Position numbers and translations under genes: made by a program. The notes under the pieces were generated by a model. The model was given only the letters and a program-made list of their open reading frames with translations, was not told where the DNA came from and made no database searches. A stretch of DNA of 45,110 nt, taken from assembly GCA_017635675.1 (NCBI GenBank), contig JAGBLA010000140.1, positions 1 to 45,110 on the forward strand. Direction: 5' to 3'. The DNA is from Ruminiclostridium sp. Lineage in GTDB: Bacteria > Bacillota > Clostridia > Oscillospirales > Ruminococcaceae. Below, piece after piece: positions 17,092-24,835 of this stretch (position 1 is its first letter; each line of letters opens with the position of its first letter).

Positions 17092-17190
17092 CAGAGGAGC
17101 AGAGAGAGCAGAGAGAACAGAAAGAACAGAAAGACAGATTGGGGCGCCGCCCCAAACCCCGCAGGGGGCTCCTCGCCCCCTTGACCCCTC
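17092..17190. repeat. GC-hairpin plus purine-tract repeat, copy B
   Basis: Directly after the deacetylase TGA comes a purine-rich tract of AGAACAG-like units (17092-17137), then TTGGGGC/GCCCCAA with a three-base loop (17139-17155), CCCCGC, and a second hairpin AGGGGGC/GCCCCCT with a five-base loop (17163-17181). It is the same order of parts as copy A at 1-121, in opposite genomic orientation but the same orientation relative to the upstream gene. Confidence 0.75.
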
Positions 17191-17245
17191 GGCGGTGAGC
17201 ACCGCAGGCAGTACCGTACAACGGAGACTCGTTACTCTGTTCATA

Positions 17246-17286
17246 ACAAAAAAATACAGCAGACTCGTCAGTAACGGGTCTGCTGT
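17246..17286 (-). terminator. Intrinsic terminator of glyS
   Basis: A stem of about 13 pairs (ACAGCAGACTCGT with ACGGGTCTGCTGT, one G-T pair) around CAGTA. On the minus strand it is followed by TATTTTTTTG. T-rich sequence on the plus side could make it bidirectional. Confidence 0.9.
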
Positions 17287-17296
17287 TGGTTTTTAT

Positions 17297-18673
17297 TCAG
17301 AAGAAAATTCTCTCTTCGATGTACTTTCTTACATCATCTATCGGTATTCTTACCTGCTGCATGGAATCGCGCTCACGCACCGTCACGCACTTGTCAGTCT
17401 CACTGTCAAAGTCGTATGTGATGCAGAACGGCGTGCCTATCTCGTCCTCGCGGCGGTAGCGCTTGCCGATAGCTCCCGCGTCATCGTAGTCAACAGAGAA
17501 GTACTTGCAAAGCTCGTCCGCGATAGCCTGCGCAGGCTCCGCAAGCTTCTTCGACAGCGGCAGCACCGCAGCCTTGAACGGAGCGAGGAACGGGTGGAAG
17601 TGCATAACGGTTCTTACAGAGCCGTCTTCAAGCGTCTCCTCGTCGTAAGCCTCCGTGACGATAGACAGGAACAGTCTCTCAACGCCGAGCGACGGCTCGA
17701 TAACGTAAGGTACGTACTTTTCGTTGGTCTCGGGGTCGAAGTATTCAAGCTTCTGACCGCTCGTCTTTATGTGCTGGGTGAGGTCGTAGTCGGTGCGGTC
17801 GGCAACTCCCCAGAGCTCGCCCCAGCCGAACGGGAACAGATATTCAAAGTCCGTGGTAGCCTTTGAGTAGAAGCAAAGCTCCTCGGGGCTGTGGTCGCGA
17901 AGTCTGAGATTTTCTTCCTTGATGCCGAGAGACAGCAGCCAGTCCTTGCAGAAGTTCTTCCAGTAGAGGAACCAGTCAAGGTCTGTGCCGGGCTTGCAGA
18001 AGAATTCAAGCTCCATCTGCTCGAACTCGCGCACGCGGAAGATGAAGTTTCCGGGGGTTATCTCGTTTCTGAATGACTTGCCGACCTGACCCACGCCGAA
18101 GGGTATCTTCTTGCGGGTGGTGCGCTGAACGTTTGCGAAGTTGACGAAAATGCCCTGTGCGGTCTCGGGGCGCAGGTAAAGCTCGGACTTGCTGTCCTCG
18201 GTAACGCCCTGGAAGGTCTTGAACATAAGGTTGAACTGTCTTATATCGGTGAAGTTTGCCTTGCCGCAGTTGGGGCAGGTTATACCCTTGTCGCGGATAT
18301 AGTTCATCATCTGCTCGTTAGTCCAGCCCGCAACGTTGGTGCCGTCGAAGTCCTCGATAAGGTTATCGGCGCGGTGGCGGGTCTTGCATTCCTTACAGTC
18401 CATGAGCGGGTCTGAGAAACCGCCGATATGACCGGAAGCCACCCATGTCTGGGGGTTCATGAGTATAGCGCTGTCGAGCCCTACGTTGTACTTGTTCTCC
18501 TGCACGAACTTCTTTGTCCATGCGCGCTTGATGTTATTCTTGAGCTCAACTCCGAGGGGACCGTAATCCCATGTATTTGCGAGACCGCCGTATATCTCGC
18601 TTCCGGGGTAGATAAAGCCGCGTCCCTTGCAGAGCGCAACGAGCTTGTCCATTGTTTTTTCGGTATTCTGCAT
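17297..18673 (-). CDS. glyS: Glycyl-tRNA synthetase, dimeric type
   Basis: A 458-residue class II aminoacyl-tRNA synthetase of the single-chain alpha2 type, not the alpha/beta GlyQ-GlyS type. Seen: [19 protein letters not shown], a zinc-ribbon-like insertion with CKECKTRH and CPNCGK, motif 2 [19 protein letters not shown], and motif 3 GVERLF. The start was placed at the ATG at 18673, ten bases after GAAAGGA; an upstream in-frame TTG at 18679 is too close to that site. A consensus promoter starts transcription about 26 bases before the ATG, leaving no room for a T-box leader. Confidence 0.96.
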   Translation of the reverse strand: MQNTEKTMDKLVALCKGRGFIYPGSEIYGGLANTWDYGPLGVELKNNIKRAWTKKFVQENKYNVGLDSAILMNPQTWVASGHIGGFSDPLMDCKECKTRHRADNLIEDFDGTNVAGWTNEQMMNYIRDKGITCPNCGKANFTDIRQFNLMFKTFQGVTEDSKSELYLRPETAQGIFVNFANVQRTTRKKIPFGVGQVGKSFRNEITPGNFIFRVREFEQMELEFFCKPGTDLDWFLYWKNFCKDWLLSLGIKEENLRLRDHSPEELCFYSKATTDFEYLFPFGWGELWGVADRTDYDLTQHIKTSGQKLEYFDPETNEKYVPYVIEPSLGVERLFLSIVTEAYDEETLEDGSVRTVMHFHPFLAPFKAAVLPLSKKLAEPAQAIADELCKYFSVDYDDAGAIGKRYRREDEIGTPFCITYDFDSETDKCVTVRERDSMQQVRIPIDDVRKYIEERIFF

Positions 18674-18705
18674 AGCCAATGCTTCCTTTCAGATGAATAT
18701 AGTGT

Positions 18706-18734
18706 ATTATAGCATATTCTTCACGAAATGTCAA
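18706..18734 (-). promoter_or_regulatory. Consensus SigA promoter of glyS
   Basis: On the minus strand TTGACA, 17 bases, TATAAT, with TGC just before -10 (extended -10). Confidence 0.92.
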
Positions 18735-18765
18735 CAAAAACCGGGAGTATCGGATACCCCCGGTT
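18735..18765 (-). terminator. Intrinsic terminator of the GH25 gene
   Basis: On the minus strand AACCGGG pairs with CCCGGTT and GTATC with GATAC inside, followed by a T run. It directly abuts the glyS promoter. Confidence 0.85.
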
Positions 18766-18776
18766 TCGCCTGCTTA

Positions 18777-20216
18777 TCACATATTGTTCAGATGATACTT
18801 TCTGAATATCGTCGGCCAGTCCTTATAGCTGTAATCGAGGTCAACGGTGCGATTCTTGTCGTCTATGTCGGTTATGCCGCTCACCTTTCCGGTGAAGGAG
18901 TACTGCCACATATAGTAGCCGCCGTCGTAGGTGACTTCATCGCCGACCTGCGCGAGCCACACAGCGTACTTGTCGAGGGTGCTCATGTCGAGATAGGACT
19001 CTATCCAGCTCTTGTAGGAATAGAACATGGGGAAGTAGTGGTTCTCCATGAGCACCTCAAAGAACGCGTCGATGATGTTGGTGAGCTTGCTCTTGCCGAT
19101 ATGCCCCTGGTACTGCTCCTCCATATCGAGAATGCAGGGGTACTGTATCTGATAGTCTTTAATGGTCTCTACGAAGAACTCGGCTTCCTCGCGGGCTTCC
19201 GCGACGGTGGAGGCGTAGCTGTAGAAGTAAACTCCCACATCTATGCCGTATTTCTGGGCTTCCTCGATATTTCTGCGGAAGTAGATATCCTCCGCCATGG
19301 GCTTTGACTTGCCGGGGGAGCTTGCGTCGCCGCGGGCTGCGCGGATTATCGCGAAGTCTATGCCGGACTCAGCGACGCGCTTCCAGTCTATCTCTTCCTG
19401 CGCCCATGAAACGTCCACGCCCTTGCGGAGCACATCGGGCTCGTCGATAAGGATATCGACGGTCATATCGCGGTATTCATATACGGGTCTGCTGTCGGTG
19501 AAGGTGCCGCTCTTGGTGAGGGTTATTGGCTTGAAGCGGGTGAAGGTAGCGGTCTCGGAGAGGGTGAGCCTGCCGCTGCAGCGGACATTTGATGCTGTGC
19601 CGACGGTGAGATGACCGTTGACCGTGACCGAGCCGCCCACAGACACCGCCATGATACCGCGGAGCTCCAAAGTGCTGTTTTCCGCGGTGTTAATGGTACC
19701 GCTCATCTTGACATCGCTGCTGCGGTAGAAACTCGCGATGCCCTTTATGTAGATCTCCGCGCCGGTGTATATCTTGCTTGCGGAGGAGGATTCAAAGGTG
19801 CCGCGGTTATAGACGGTCATGCTGCCGCCTATATTTGTCTCGGCGCTGACGGAGGACTGGAATGAGCCATAGATGTTGAGCCTTCCGCCCGCCTTGACCT
19901 TCAGGTTGCCGTAGTTTATAATGGTGCCGCCGATAGCCGCGGAAAGCTCGCCGTAAACGGTCATTTTTCCCTTGGCGGATATTTTGAGGGTACCGCCCTC
20001 ACGCACGCTCACTTTAGTTCCCGACGGCACGTTTATGGTCGTTTTCACCTTTATCGTCTCAAGCACGTAATATGTACGTCCCGCCTTGAGCTCGCTCTGT
20101 CCGTCCCATATTATTGCCGAGGCCGCGTGCGAGGGAACGGTTATAACGGAAAGGGCGAAAGCGATACACAGCAGCAGAGCCGCCGCTATGCGGATACCCT
20201 TTATGTCTTTTGTCAT
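18777..20216 (-). CDS. Secreted GH25 lysozyme-like protein with N-terminal beta-solenoid-like repeats
   Basis: A 479-residue secreted protein. Residues 1-34 are a signal peptide (hydrophobic core, AHAAS-like end). Residues about 60-245 are low-complexity beta-type repeats rich in G, S, T and alternating hydrophobics (GTLKISAKGKMTVYGEL, GSMTVYNRG, GSVTVNGHLTVG), suggestive of a right-handed beta-helix. Residues about 264-479 form a GH25 muramidase domain: KGVDVSWAQ (D268), VGVYFYSYA, LDMEE (D364, E366 catalytic pair), and WQYSFTGKVSG near the end. The start was set at the ATG after GAAAGGAC. A terminator follows. Confidence 0.88.
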   Translation of the reverse strand: MTKDIKGIRIAAALLLCIAFALSVITVPSHAASAIIWDGQSELKAGRTYYVLETIKVKTTINVPSGTKVSVREGGTLKISAKGKMTVYGELSAAIGGTIINYGNLKVKAGGRLNIYGSFQSSVSAETNIGGSMTVYNRGTFESSSASKIYTGAEIYIKGIASFYRSSDVKMSGTINTAENSTLELRGIMAVSVGGSVTVNGHLTVGTASNVRCSGRLTLSETATFTRFKPITLTKSGTFTDSRPVYEYRDMTVDILIDEPDVLRKGVDVSWAQEEIDWKRVAESGIDFAIIRAARGDASSPGKSKPMAEDIYFRRNIEEAQKYGIDVGVYFYSYASTVAEAREEAEFFVETIKDYQIQYPCILDMEEQYQGHIGKSKLTNIIDAFFEVLMENHYFPMFYSYKSWIESYLDMSTLDKYAVWLAQVGDEVTYDGGYYMWQYSFTGKVSGITDIDDKNRTVDLDYSYKDWPTIFRKYHLNNM

Positions 20217-20253
20217 AAAACTTGTCCTTTCGTAGGAGTAATAGTATATATCT

Positions 20254-20282
20254 ATTTTCTCATATTTAGGCGCAAATGTCAA
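20254..20282 (-). promoter_or_regulatory. Candidate SigA promoter of the GH25 gene
   Basis: On the minus strand TTGACA, 17 bases, GAAAAT with TGA before it as an extended -10. Confidence 0.55.
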
Positions 20283-20389
20283 ACATTTTTTTGCATTTTC
20301 CAGTATTTTATCCGAAAAATCGACAGATTTTATAGTTTTACCGTAACGGCACGCTGTTCCGACAGTTTTTCCGTTTCGTATAATATGGG

Positions 20390-20430
20390 TGTTTTTTAAC
20401 TTTTTAACGTTGAAAGTCTGTTAAAAAACA
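20390..20430. repeat. Inverted repeat in an A/T-rich intergenic region
   Basis: TGTTTTTTAAC (20390-20400) and GTTAAAAAACA (20420-20430) are perfect 11-base inverted repeats 19 bases apart. They lie in the 434-base gap between the divergent GH25 and rpe genes (20217-20650), which holds no gene. A lone TATAAT lies at 20379-20384 without a good -35. Function unknown. Confidence 0.6.
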
Positions 20431-20566
20431 GTTTAAAGTCATGGTTTTCCCTGTTTTTTTCCCCTTTTTCCATACTTTCCACAGCAAAACATTCCCCCAT
20501 AATCATTTTATATCTGTCAAAAATCACTATTTTTTTGCGGCAGCGGGAATAACGGCGGAAAAACGC

Positions 20567-20595
20567 TTGACGATACCCCGTTTTTGGGTTAAAAT
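20567..20595 (+). promoter_or_regulatory. SigA promoter of rpe
   Basis: TTGACG, exactly 17 bases, TAAAAT, about 55 bases before the rpe start. Confidence 0.75.
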
Positions 20596-20650
20596 TATTC
20601 TGCGTACCATAGGAGTACCATATATTTATGCTGCAACGGAGGGGTAAACT

Positions 20651-21289
20651 ATGCCCGAAACTATCATATCAGCCTCAATACTCAATTCCGACCTTTCGAA
20701 TCTTCGCGGAGCCGTAAAAAGGGCGAACGACAGCGGCGCAGGCTGGCTGCACTTTGATGTCATGGACGGCGAGTTCGTGCAACAGATCACATTCGGAAGC
20801 TCGGTGCTTGAAGCGGTCAAGCCGCACACAAGCGCGTTCCTTGACGTTCACCTCATGGTGACGCACCCGCAGCGGCAGGTAAAGCTGTTCGCGGATGCGG
20901 GCGCGGACATGATAACCTTCCACGCGGAAAGCTACTGCGACCCCGCGAAGGTTATAGATGAGATACACGCTCTCGGCAAGAAGGCGGGCATCGCCATAAA
21001 GCCGGGAACTCACGTAGTCACCGCGAGACCGTATATCGCCGCGGCGGACATGGTGCTCATAATGACAGTCGAGCCCGGCTACGGCGGACAGGGTTTCATC
21101 GAATCGACCCTCGGGAAGATACGCGAAGTTCGCGCCCTCGCTCCCGACAAGGACATAGAAGTTGACGGCGGCATAAACCCCGAGACTGCGGAGCGTGTCC
21201 GCGAAGCAGGCGCGAACGTGCTTGTGGCGGGTACATATCTGTTCAGATCCGCCGATATGTCAGAGGCAGTGCGCAGCCTCAAGGGCTGA
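20651..21289 (+). CDS. rpe: Ribulose-phosphate 3-epimerase
   Basis: A 212-residue TIM-barrel enzyme of the pentose phosphate pathway that interconverts ribulose 5-phosphate and xylulose 5-phosphate in the cytosol. Seen: SASILNSDLSNL, WLHFDVMDGEFV (H34, D36 metal ligands), DVHLMV (H67), MTVEPGYGGQGF and EVDGGIN (D172). Length is normal. CGGAGG precedes the ATG. The gene ends three bases from the stop of the convergent MecA-like gene. Confidence 0.95.
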   Translation: MPETIISASILNSDLSNLRGAVKRANDSGAGWLHFDVMDGEFVQQITFGSSVLEAVKPHTSAFLDVHLMVTHPQRQVKLFADAGADMITFHAESYCDPAKVIDEIHALGKKAGIAIKPGTHVVTARPYIAAADMVLIMTVEPGYGGQGFIESTLGKIREVRALAPDKDIEVDGGINPETAERVREAGANVLVAGTYLFRSADMSEAVRSLKG

Positions 21290-21292
21290 CGC

Positions 21293-21853
21293 TCACAGCT
21301 TTTCGGACATGATCCGCACCGCGTCGGTCTCACAGATGACCGTGCCGTGCTCGGTGACGGACGCTATATCCACAGGGTCATCGGAGAGCGCGCCGAATTC
21401 CGCGGCATACCGCGAAACGGTGTCCGCGGCGGCGGGACGCACCTTCAGTATCAGACAATACCGTCCGTCAAGGCGGTAAAGCGCCGACCCGCGCACGCTG
21501 CGCCGTATGCATCTGCAAAGCTCCGCCGCGTCGGAAAGTGTGTCGGTGCTGCACATCAGAACGCTCTGACGGCGCTCGGTGTCGGGCGGCGGCAGCACAT
21601 CACAGCCGAGAGTGCTCACATACAGCACGCAGCCGCCGTCCTCCGACGGAAAGGCTTCAAGAAACAGCCGTTCGGCGCTCCTGTCCGCGAAAAGCGAGCT
21701 TTCCGCCTGGAACTTTTTCAGAAAGCCGATAAGACTGCGCTTTGAGTCGGCGCTTCGCGTGCGAAGTCCCTCGGCCCGGATAGAGTTCTCACGCATATCC
21801 TTGCAGGTGAGCGTGATCTTGACCGTGTTTTTGCTCAGTGTGTCGTAGTGCAT
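21293..21853 (-). CDS. MecA-like adaptor protein
   Basis: A 186-residue protein resembling the clostridial branch of MecA, adaptors that deliver substrates to ClpC. The N-terminal substrate domain shows KNTVKITLTCKDMRENSI; FLEAFPSEDGGCVLYVS matches the conserved AFPS-DGGC-L-F stretch. The C-terminal half, which would bind ClpC, is more diverged. The start was taken at the ATG after CGGAGG; the reading frame extends upstream without such a site. It is divergent from the Rnf-like genes and convergent with rpe. Confidence 0.75.
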   Translation of the reverse strand: MHYDTLSKNTVKITLTCKDMRENSIRAEGLRTRSADSKRSLIGFLKKFQAESSLFADRSAERLFLEAFPSEDGGCVLYVSTLGCDVLPPPDTERRQSVLMCSTDTLSDAAELCRCIRRSVRGSALYRLDGRYCLILKVRPAAADTVSRYAAEFGALSDDPVDIASVTEHGTVICETDAVRIMSEKL

Positions 21854-21883
21854 TACGATACCTCCGCGTAAATTAATGTCAGC

Positions 21884-21900
21884 GTCCCGTGAGACGGGAC
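21884..21900. promoter_or_regulatory. Perfect 7-bp palindrome between divergent genes
   Basis: GTCCCGT-GAG-ACGGGAC lies midway in the 67 bases separating the start codons of the mecA-like and rnfD-like genes. It could be an operator or an RNA hairpin in either leader. No clear promoter hexamers were found here. Confidence 0.45.
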
Positions 21901-21920
21901 AGGATAAACAAAGGATAACA

Positions 21921-23321
21921 ATGTCGGATAATACCAATGAATTGCTGGACAAGTTTGACAGCGACGTAAAAACATACGAGACCACCGCTGTCAGACGGCA
22001 GCGAAAGTCGAAATCCATATACGGCGACCAGCTTATCTGCCTCACGGCGCTGCTCGGTATGAGCGTGTGGCAGAACGGCTATCGCTCGCTTATCATAAGC
22101 ATAGGTTCGGTGCTTATCTGCGTGCTCGCGGACATGGTCTTCTGCCGCATGACGCACAAGACCTACAATCCCCGCGACCTCTCAACGATAGCGTCGGGGC
22201 TTTGCATCGCGCTTATGATGCCCGCCTCGGTGCATTACGGGATAGTTGCGGGCGGAGCCCTGCTCGCTATCGCCGTCAAGCACATCTTCGGCGGCAAGGA
22301 CAATTATATATTCAACCCGACCTGTGTTGCGGTGGCGTTCCTGATAATCTGCTATCCCAACGATATGCTGCTATACCCCGCGGTGGGCTCGAAGCCCGCG
22401 CTGTGGGGCGATGTGGGAGTACCGCTCGTGTCGGGCGTCGAGAGCTATCTGTTAAAGCTCGGCACAGCCCCCGATGTTTCGCTTGAAAACCTGATGCTCG
22501 GAAACGTGGCGGGTCCCATGGGCTCAACGCAGTTCCTTATAATCGCGGTGTGCGGTGTATGCCTTATGATGCGCAGGTCGCTGTCCCCGCTGGTAACACT
22601 GTGCGGGCTTGGCTCCTACTGCGCGCTCACGGCGCTGTTCCCTGTGTTCTCAAGCATCGGAGACACTATGCTCATGGAGCTTTCGGGCGGCTATCTGCTG
22701 TTCGGACTGGTATTTCTTGCCGCCGACCCCCAGACCGTGCCGAAGACCGCGAAGGGAAAGATACTCTACGGGCTCATCATCGGCGTCGTGGGCTGTCTTT
22801 TCCGCCACTTCGGAAAGGTAGAGGGCTCGTTCCTGTTCGTCGTACTTATAGCCAACGCGCTGTCGCTGCACCTTGACGAGATGTGCGAGGCTGCCGCGTC
22901 GGCGGTTAAGCGCTCATTCGCCTACATGAAGGGCAGCATGGGCAAATACGAGAAGCTTCGCAGCGAGGCGGAGAACGAGAGCCGCCCTAAGCTTACCGAT
23001 ACTATGGAAATTATTGTTCCCCCGACGAACTACAATATGCCGCCGATAGACAATAAGGTCATAAAGATAAACCGCAAAAAGCCCAATATTATTACAAGAT
23101 ACGCGGATAATATGCGCATAAAGCGCCGCAGGGACGAGCTTGTGCGCAAAAAGCAGATACGCGACGGCGAAAACAACTACATGAACGCAATGCGTATGAT
23201 GATAGGGCGGCACAGAAAGGAAGCCGCACCCAAGACCGAGGAAAAAAAGAGCCTTATCCCGCACATAATAAAGCAGCCGCAGAAAAAGTCGCAGCAGAAA
23301 AACAACAAGCAAGGACAGTGA
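21921..23321 (+). CDS. RnfD/NqrB-like membrane protein lacking the flavin-attachment Thr
   Basis: A 466-residue protein with about nine hydrophobic segments (35-320) and a charged cytosolic tail. Family signatures of RnfD are clear: KHIFGGKDNYIFNPTCVAVAF (split around residues 120-140), then FLAADPQTVPKTAKGKILYG and RHFGKVEGSFLFVVLIAN. In RnfD the covalent FMN sits on Thr in SGAT; the matching segment here reads SGVES (171-175), so the Thr is missing. The tail from about 340 onward is rich in Lys/Arg and longer than usual. AAAGGA precedes the ATG; an upstream start in frame was rejected. It heads a three-gene run (D, E, A). Electron transfer seems doubtful. Confidence 0.8.
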   Translation: MSDNTNELLDKFDSDVKTYETTAVRRQRKSKSIYGDQLICLTALLGMSVWQNGYRSLIISIGSVLICVLADMVFCRMTHKTYNPRDLSTIASGLCIALMMPASVHYGIVAGGALLAIAVKHIFGGKDNYIFNPTCVAVAFLIICYPNDMLLYPAVGSKPALWGDVGVPLVSGVESYLLKLGTAPDVSLENLMLGNVAGPMGSTQFLIIAVCGVCLMMRRSLSPLVTLCGLGSYCALTALFPVFSSIGDTMLMELSGGYLLFGLVFLAADPQTVPKTAKGKILYGLIIGVVGCLFRHFGKVEGSFLFVVLIANALSLHLDEMCEAAASAVKRSFAYMKGSMGKYEKLRSEAENESRPKLTDTMEIIVPPTNYNMPPIDNKVIKINRKKPNIITRYADNMRIKRRRDELVRKKQIRDGENNYMNAMRMMIGRHRKEAAPKTEEKKSLIPHIIKQPQKKSQQKNNKQGQ

Positions 23322-23328
23322 GAGCAGT

Positions 23329-24222
23329 ATGGAAAACAAGATAAACCTTCGTGACGGGTATATAAAACAGAACATGATATTCATGAGCGGCATGCTGATA
23401 GCGCCCGTCATTGCCTGCGCGACCACGTTCATGAAGAGCTTTGCGCTGTGTTTCGTGTTTTCGCTCGTGTCATTCTCGGCGATACTGCTTTGCCGTTTTA
23501 TTCCGAGAACTATTGTATATACTATAAGAGTGACGCTTTACACGGCGGCGGCAGCGGTGGTGTATATCCCGTCTGCGCTGCTTGCGGAGCTTTTGTTCGG
23601 TGTTGAAGTCATAGGCGCCGCGGGAGTTTATCTTCCTATACTGATAACCAACTCGCTGATACTCTCAAAGACCGAGACACGCTTTTATCTTGAGCCCTTT
23701 GACAATATGCTCGGCGATGTCATGGGCTTTATCGTGGGCTTTGACATTGCCTGCATTGTCACGGGACTTGTGCGTGAGCTGTTCGCTACCGGCAGGATAA
23801 ACGGTGCCGAGGTGCCGATACTGTTCACGGTGCCTGCGCTTGAGACCACCTTCGGGGGATTTCTGTTCGTAGGTATCGGCGCGGGGCTGTTCAGAGCGGT
23901 GTATAACTACCGCAAGGACCATGCCGGCGCGGAAAGCGAGGATTCACTCGCGGATTACGCCGAGGGCATGGGTGAATTCCTTGTGGGTAAACACCGCCAC
24001 GAGGACAAGGAGAAGATACGCATTTACAAGGCTGCCGTCAAGCGCGCGAAGACAGAGAACGACTGGCTCAACATGGAGTTTCTGAACAACAAGGACGTTC
24101 TTGCGGCGTTTGAGGCGATAGTCTCCGAGGGCAACGAGCTGGTGAATTCTGCCGGCGCGGGGTCTGCGGAGAAGACCGAAAGCCCTGCGGCGGAGGAGGA
24201 AGAAAATGGACATATTTCTTAA
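23329..24222 (+). CDS. RnfE/NqrD-like membrane protein without cluster cysteines
   Basis: A 297-residue protein: six hydrophobic segments in residues 15-192 plus a soluble acidic/basic tail of about 100 residues. YLPILITNSLILSKTE and DVMGFIVGFDIACIVTGLVRELFATG match RnfE/NqrD (PF02508 type). Canonical members have one Cys in LGLCP and one in VNCAILG; the aligned residues here are A25 and S109. These Cys normally hold half of the membrane [2Fe-2S] cluster. C30 is nearby but out of register. It starts seven bases after the RnfD-like stop and overlaps the next gene by 17 bases. Confidence 0.8.
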   Translation: MENKINLRDGYIKQNMIFMSGMLIAPVIACATTFMKSFALCFVFSLVSFSAILLCRFIPRTIVYTIRVTLYTAAAAVVYIPSALLAELLFGVEVIGAAGVYLPILITNSLILSKTETRFYLEPFDNMLGDVMGFIVGFDIACIVTGLVRELFATGRINGAEVPILFTVPALETTFGGFLFVGIGAGLFRAVYNYRKDHAGAESEDSLADYAEGMGEFLVGKHRHEDKEKIRIYKAAVKRAKTENDWLNMEFLNNKDVLAAFEAIVSEGNELVNSAGAGSAEKTESPAAEEEENGHIS

Positions 24223-24802
24223 CATCGTTTCCGCGGCGCTCGCGTCCATATTTGTCCAGAACCTTGTGCTGGAGAGGGCGCTGGGCGCGAACGTGCTGCT
24301 ATACGCGTCGCGCAAAAGGGAGCACTGCCTCGGCTTTGCGGCGGCGATAACCTATATTACGACAGTGTCCTCGCCGCTTATATGGCTGCTTGACACGGCG
24401 CTGGGCGGGAACGACCATTACAATGTCATCATGCCGCTGCTTTACGTGCTTGTGATAGCGCTGATATACATTGTCTCGCTGGTAGTGATATGGCGTTTTT
24501 TCCCGCAGCTCTTCCGCACGCTGAAAAAGTACGTGCATCTTTCGGTGTTCAACTGCTCGGTGATAGGCTCGCTGTTCCTCTGCTCTCAGCAAGGCGGGGA
24601 CATCTTCACATACATAGGCTACGGCTTCGGAACGGGCGTGGGATTTCTGCTGGCGGCGTATCTGCTGTACATTGCCGCCGACAGGCTCAACTCCTCACTT
24701 GTCCCGGCAGCATTCAGAGGTTATCCTATAATGATAGTTTACGTCGGCATATTGTCCCTTGCGCTGTACGCGTTCACGGGATATTCGACGACGGCTGTAT
24801 AA
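24206..24802 (+). CDS. RnfA/NqrE-like membrane protein, one cluster cysteine lost
   Basis: A 198-residue six-span membrane protein of the RnfA/NqrE family. FVQNLVLERALGANVLLYAS aligns (20 residues) with the canonical N-FVL--FLGICPFLG-S, with N29 in place of the cluster Cys; the second site is kept (FNCSVIGS, C117). GGAGGAGG before the ATG, inside the upstream coding region. The gene overlaps the RnfE-like gene by 17 bases, so the three are one transcription unit. No rnfB, rnfC or rnfG lies nearby. Confidence 0.8.
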   Translation: MDIFLNIVSAALASIFVQNLVLERALGANVLLYASRKREHCLGFAAAITYITTVSSPLIWLLDTALGGNDHYNVIMPLLYVLVIALIYIVSLVVIWRFFPQLFRTLKKYVHLSVFNCSVIGSLFLCSQQGGDIFTYIGYGFGTGVGFLLAAYLLYIAADRLNSSLVPAAFRGYPIMIVYVGILSLALYAFTGYSTTAV

Positions 24803-24835
24803 ACGCTACGCATTTATGCGAAAGGGGAAAGTGCT

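Noticed and set aside
17195-17866. Long plus-strand reading frame across the glyS region
   Set aside because: It is antisense to glyS, has no ribosome-binding site and no recognisable protein features.
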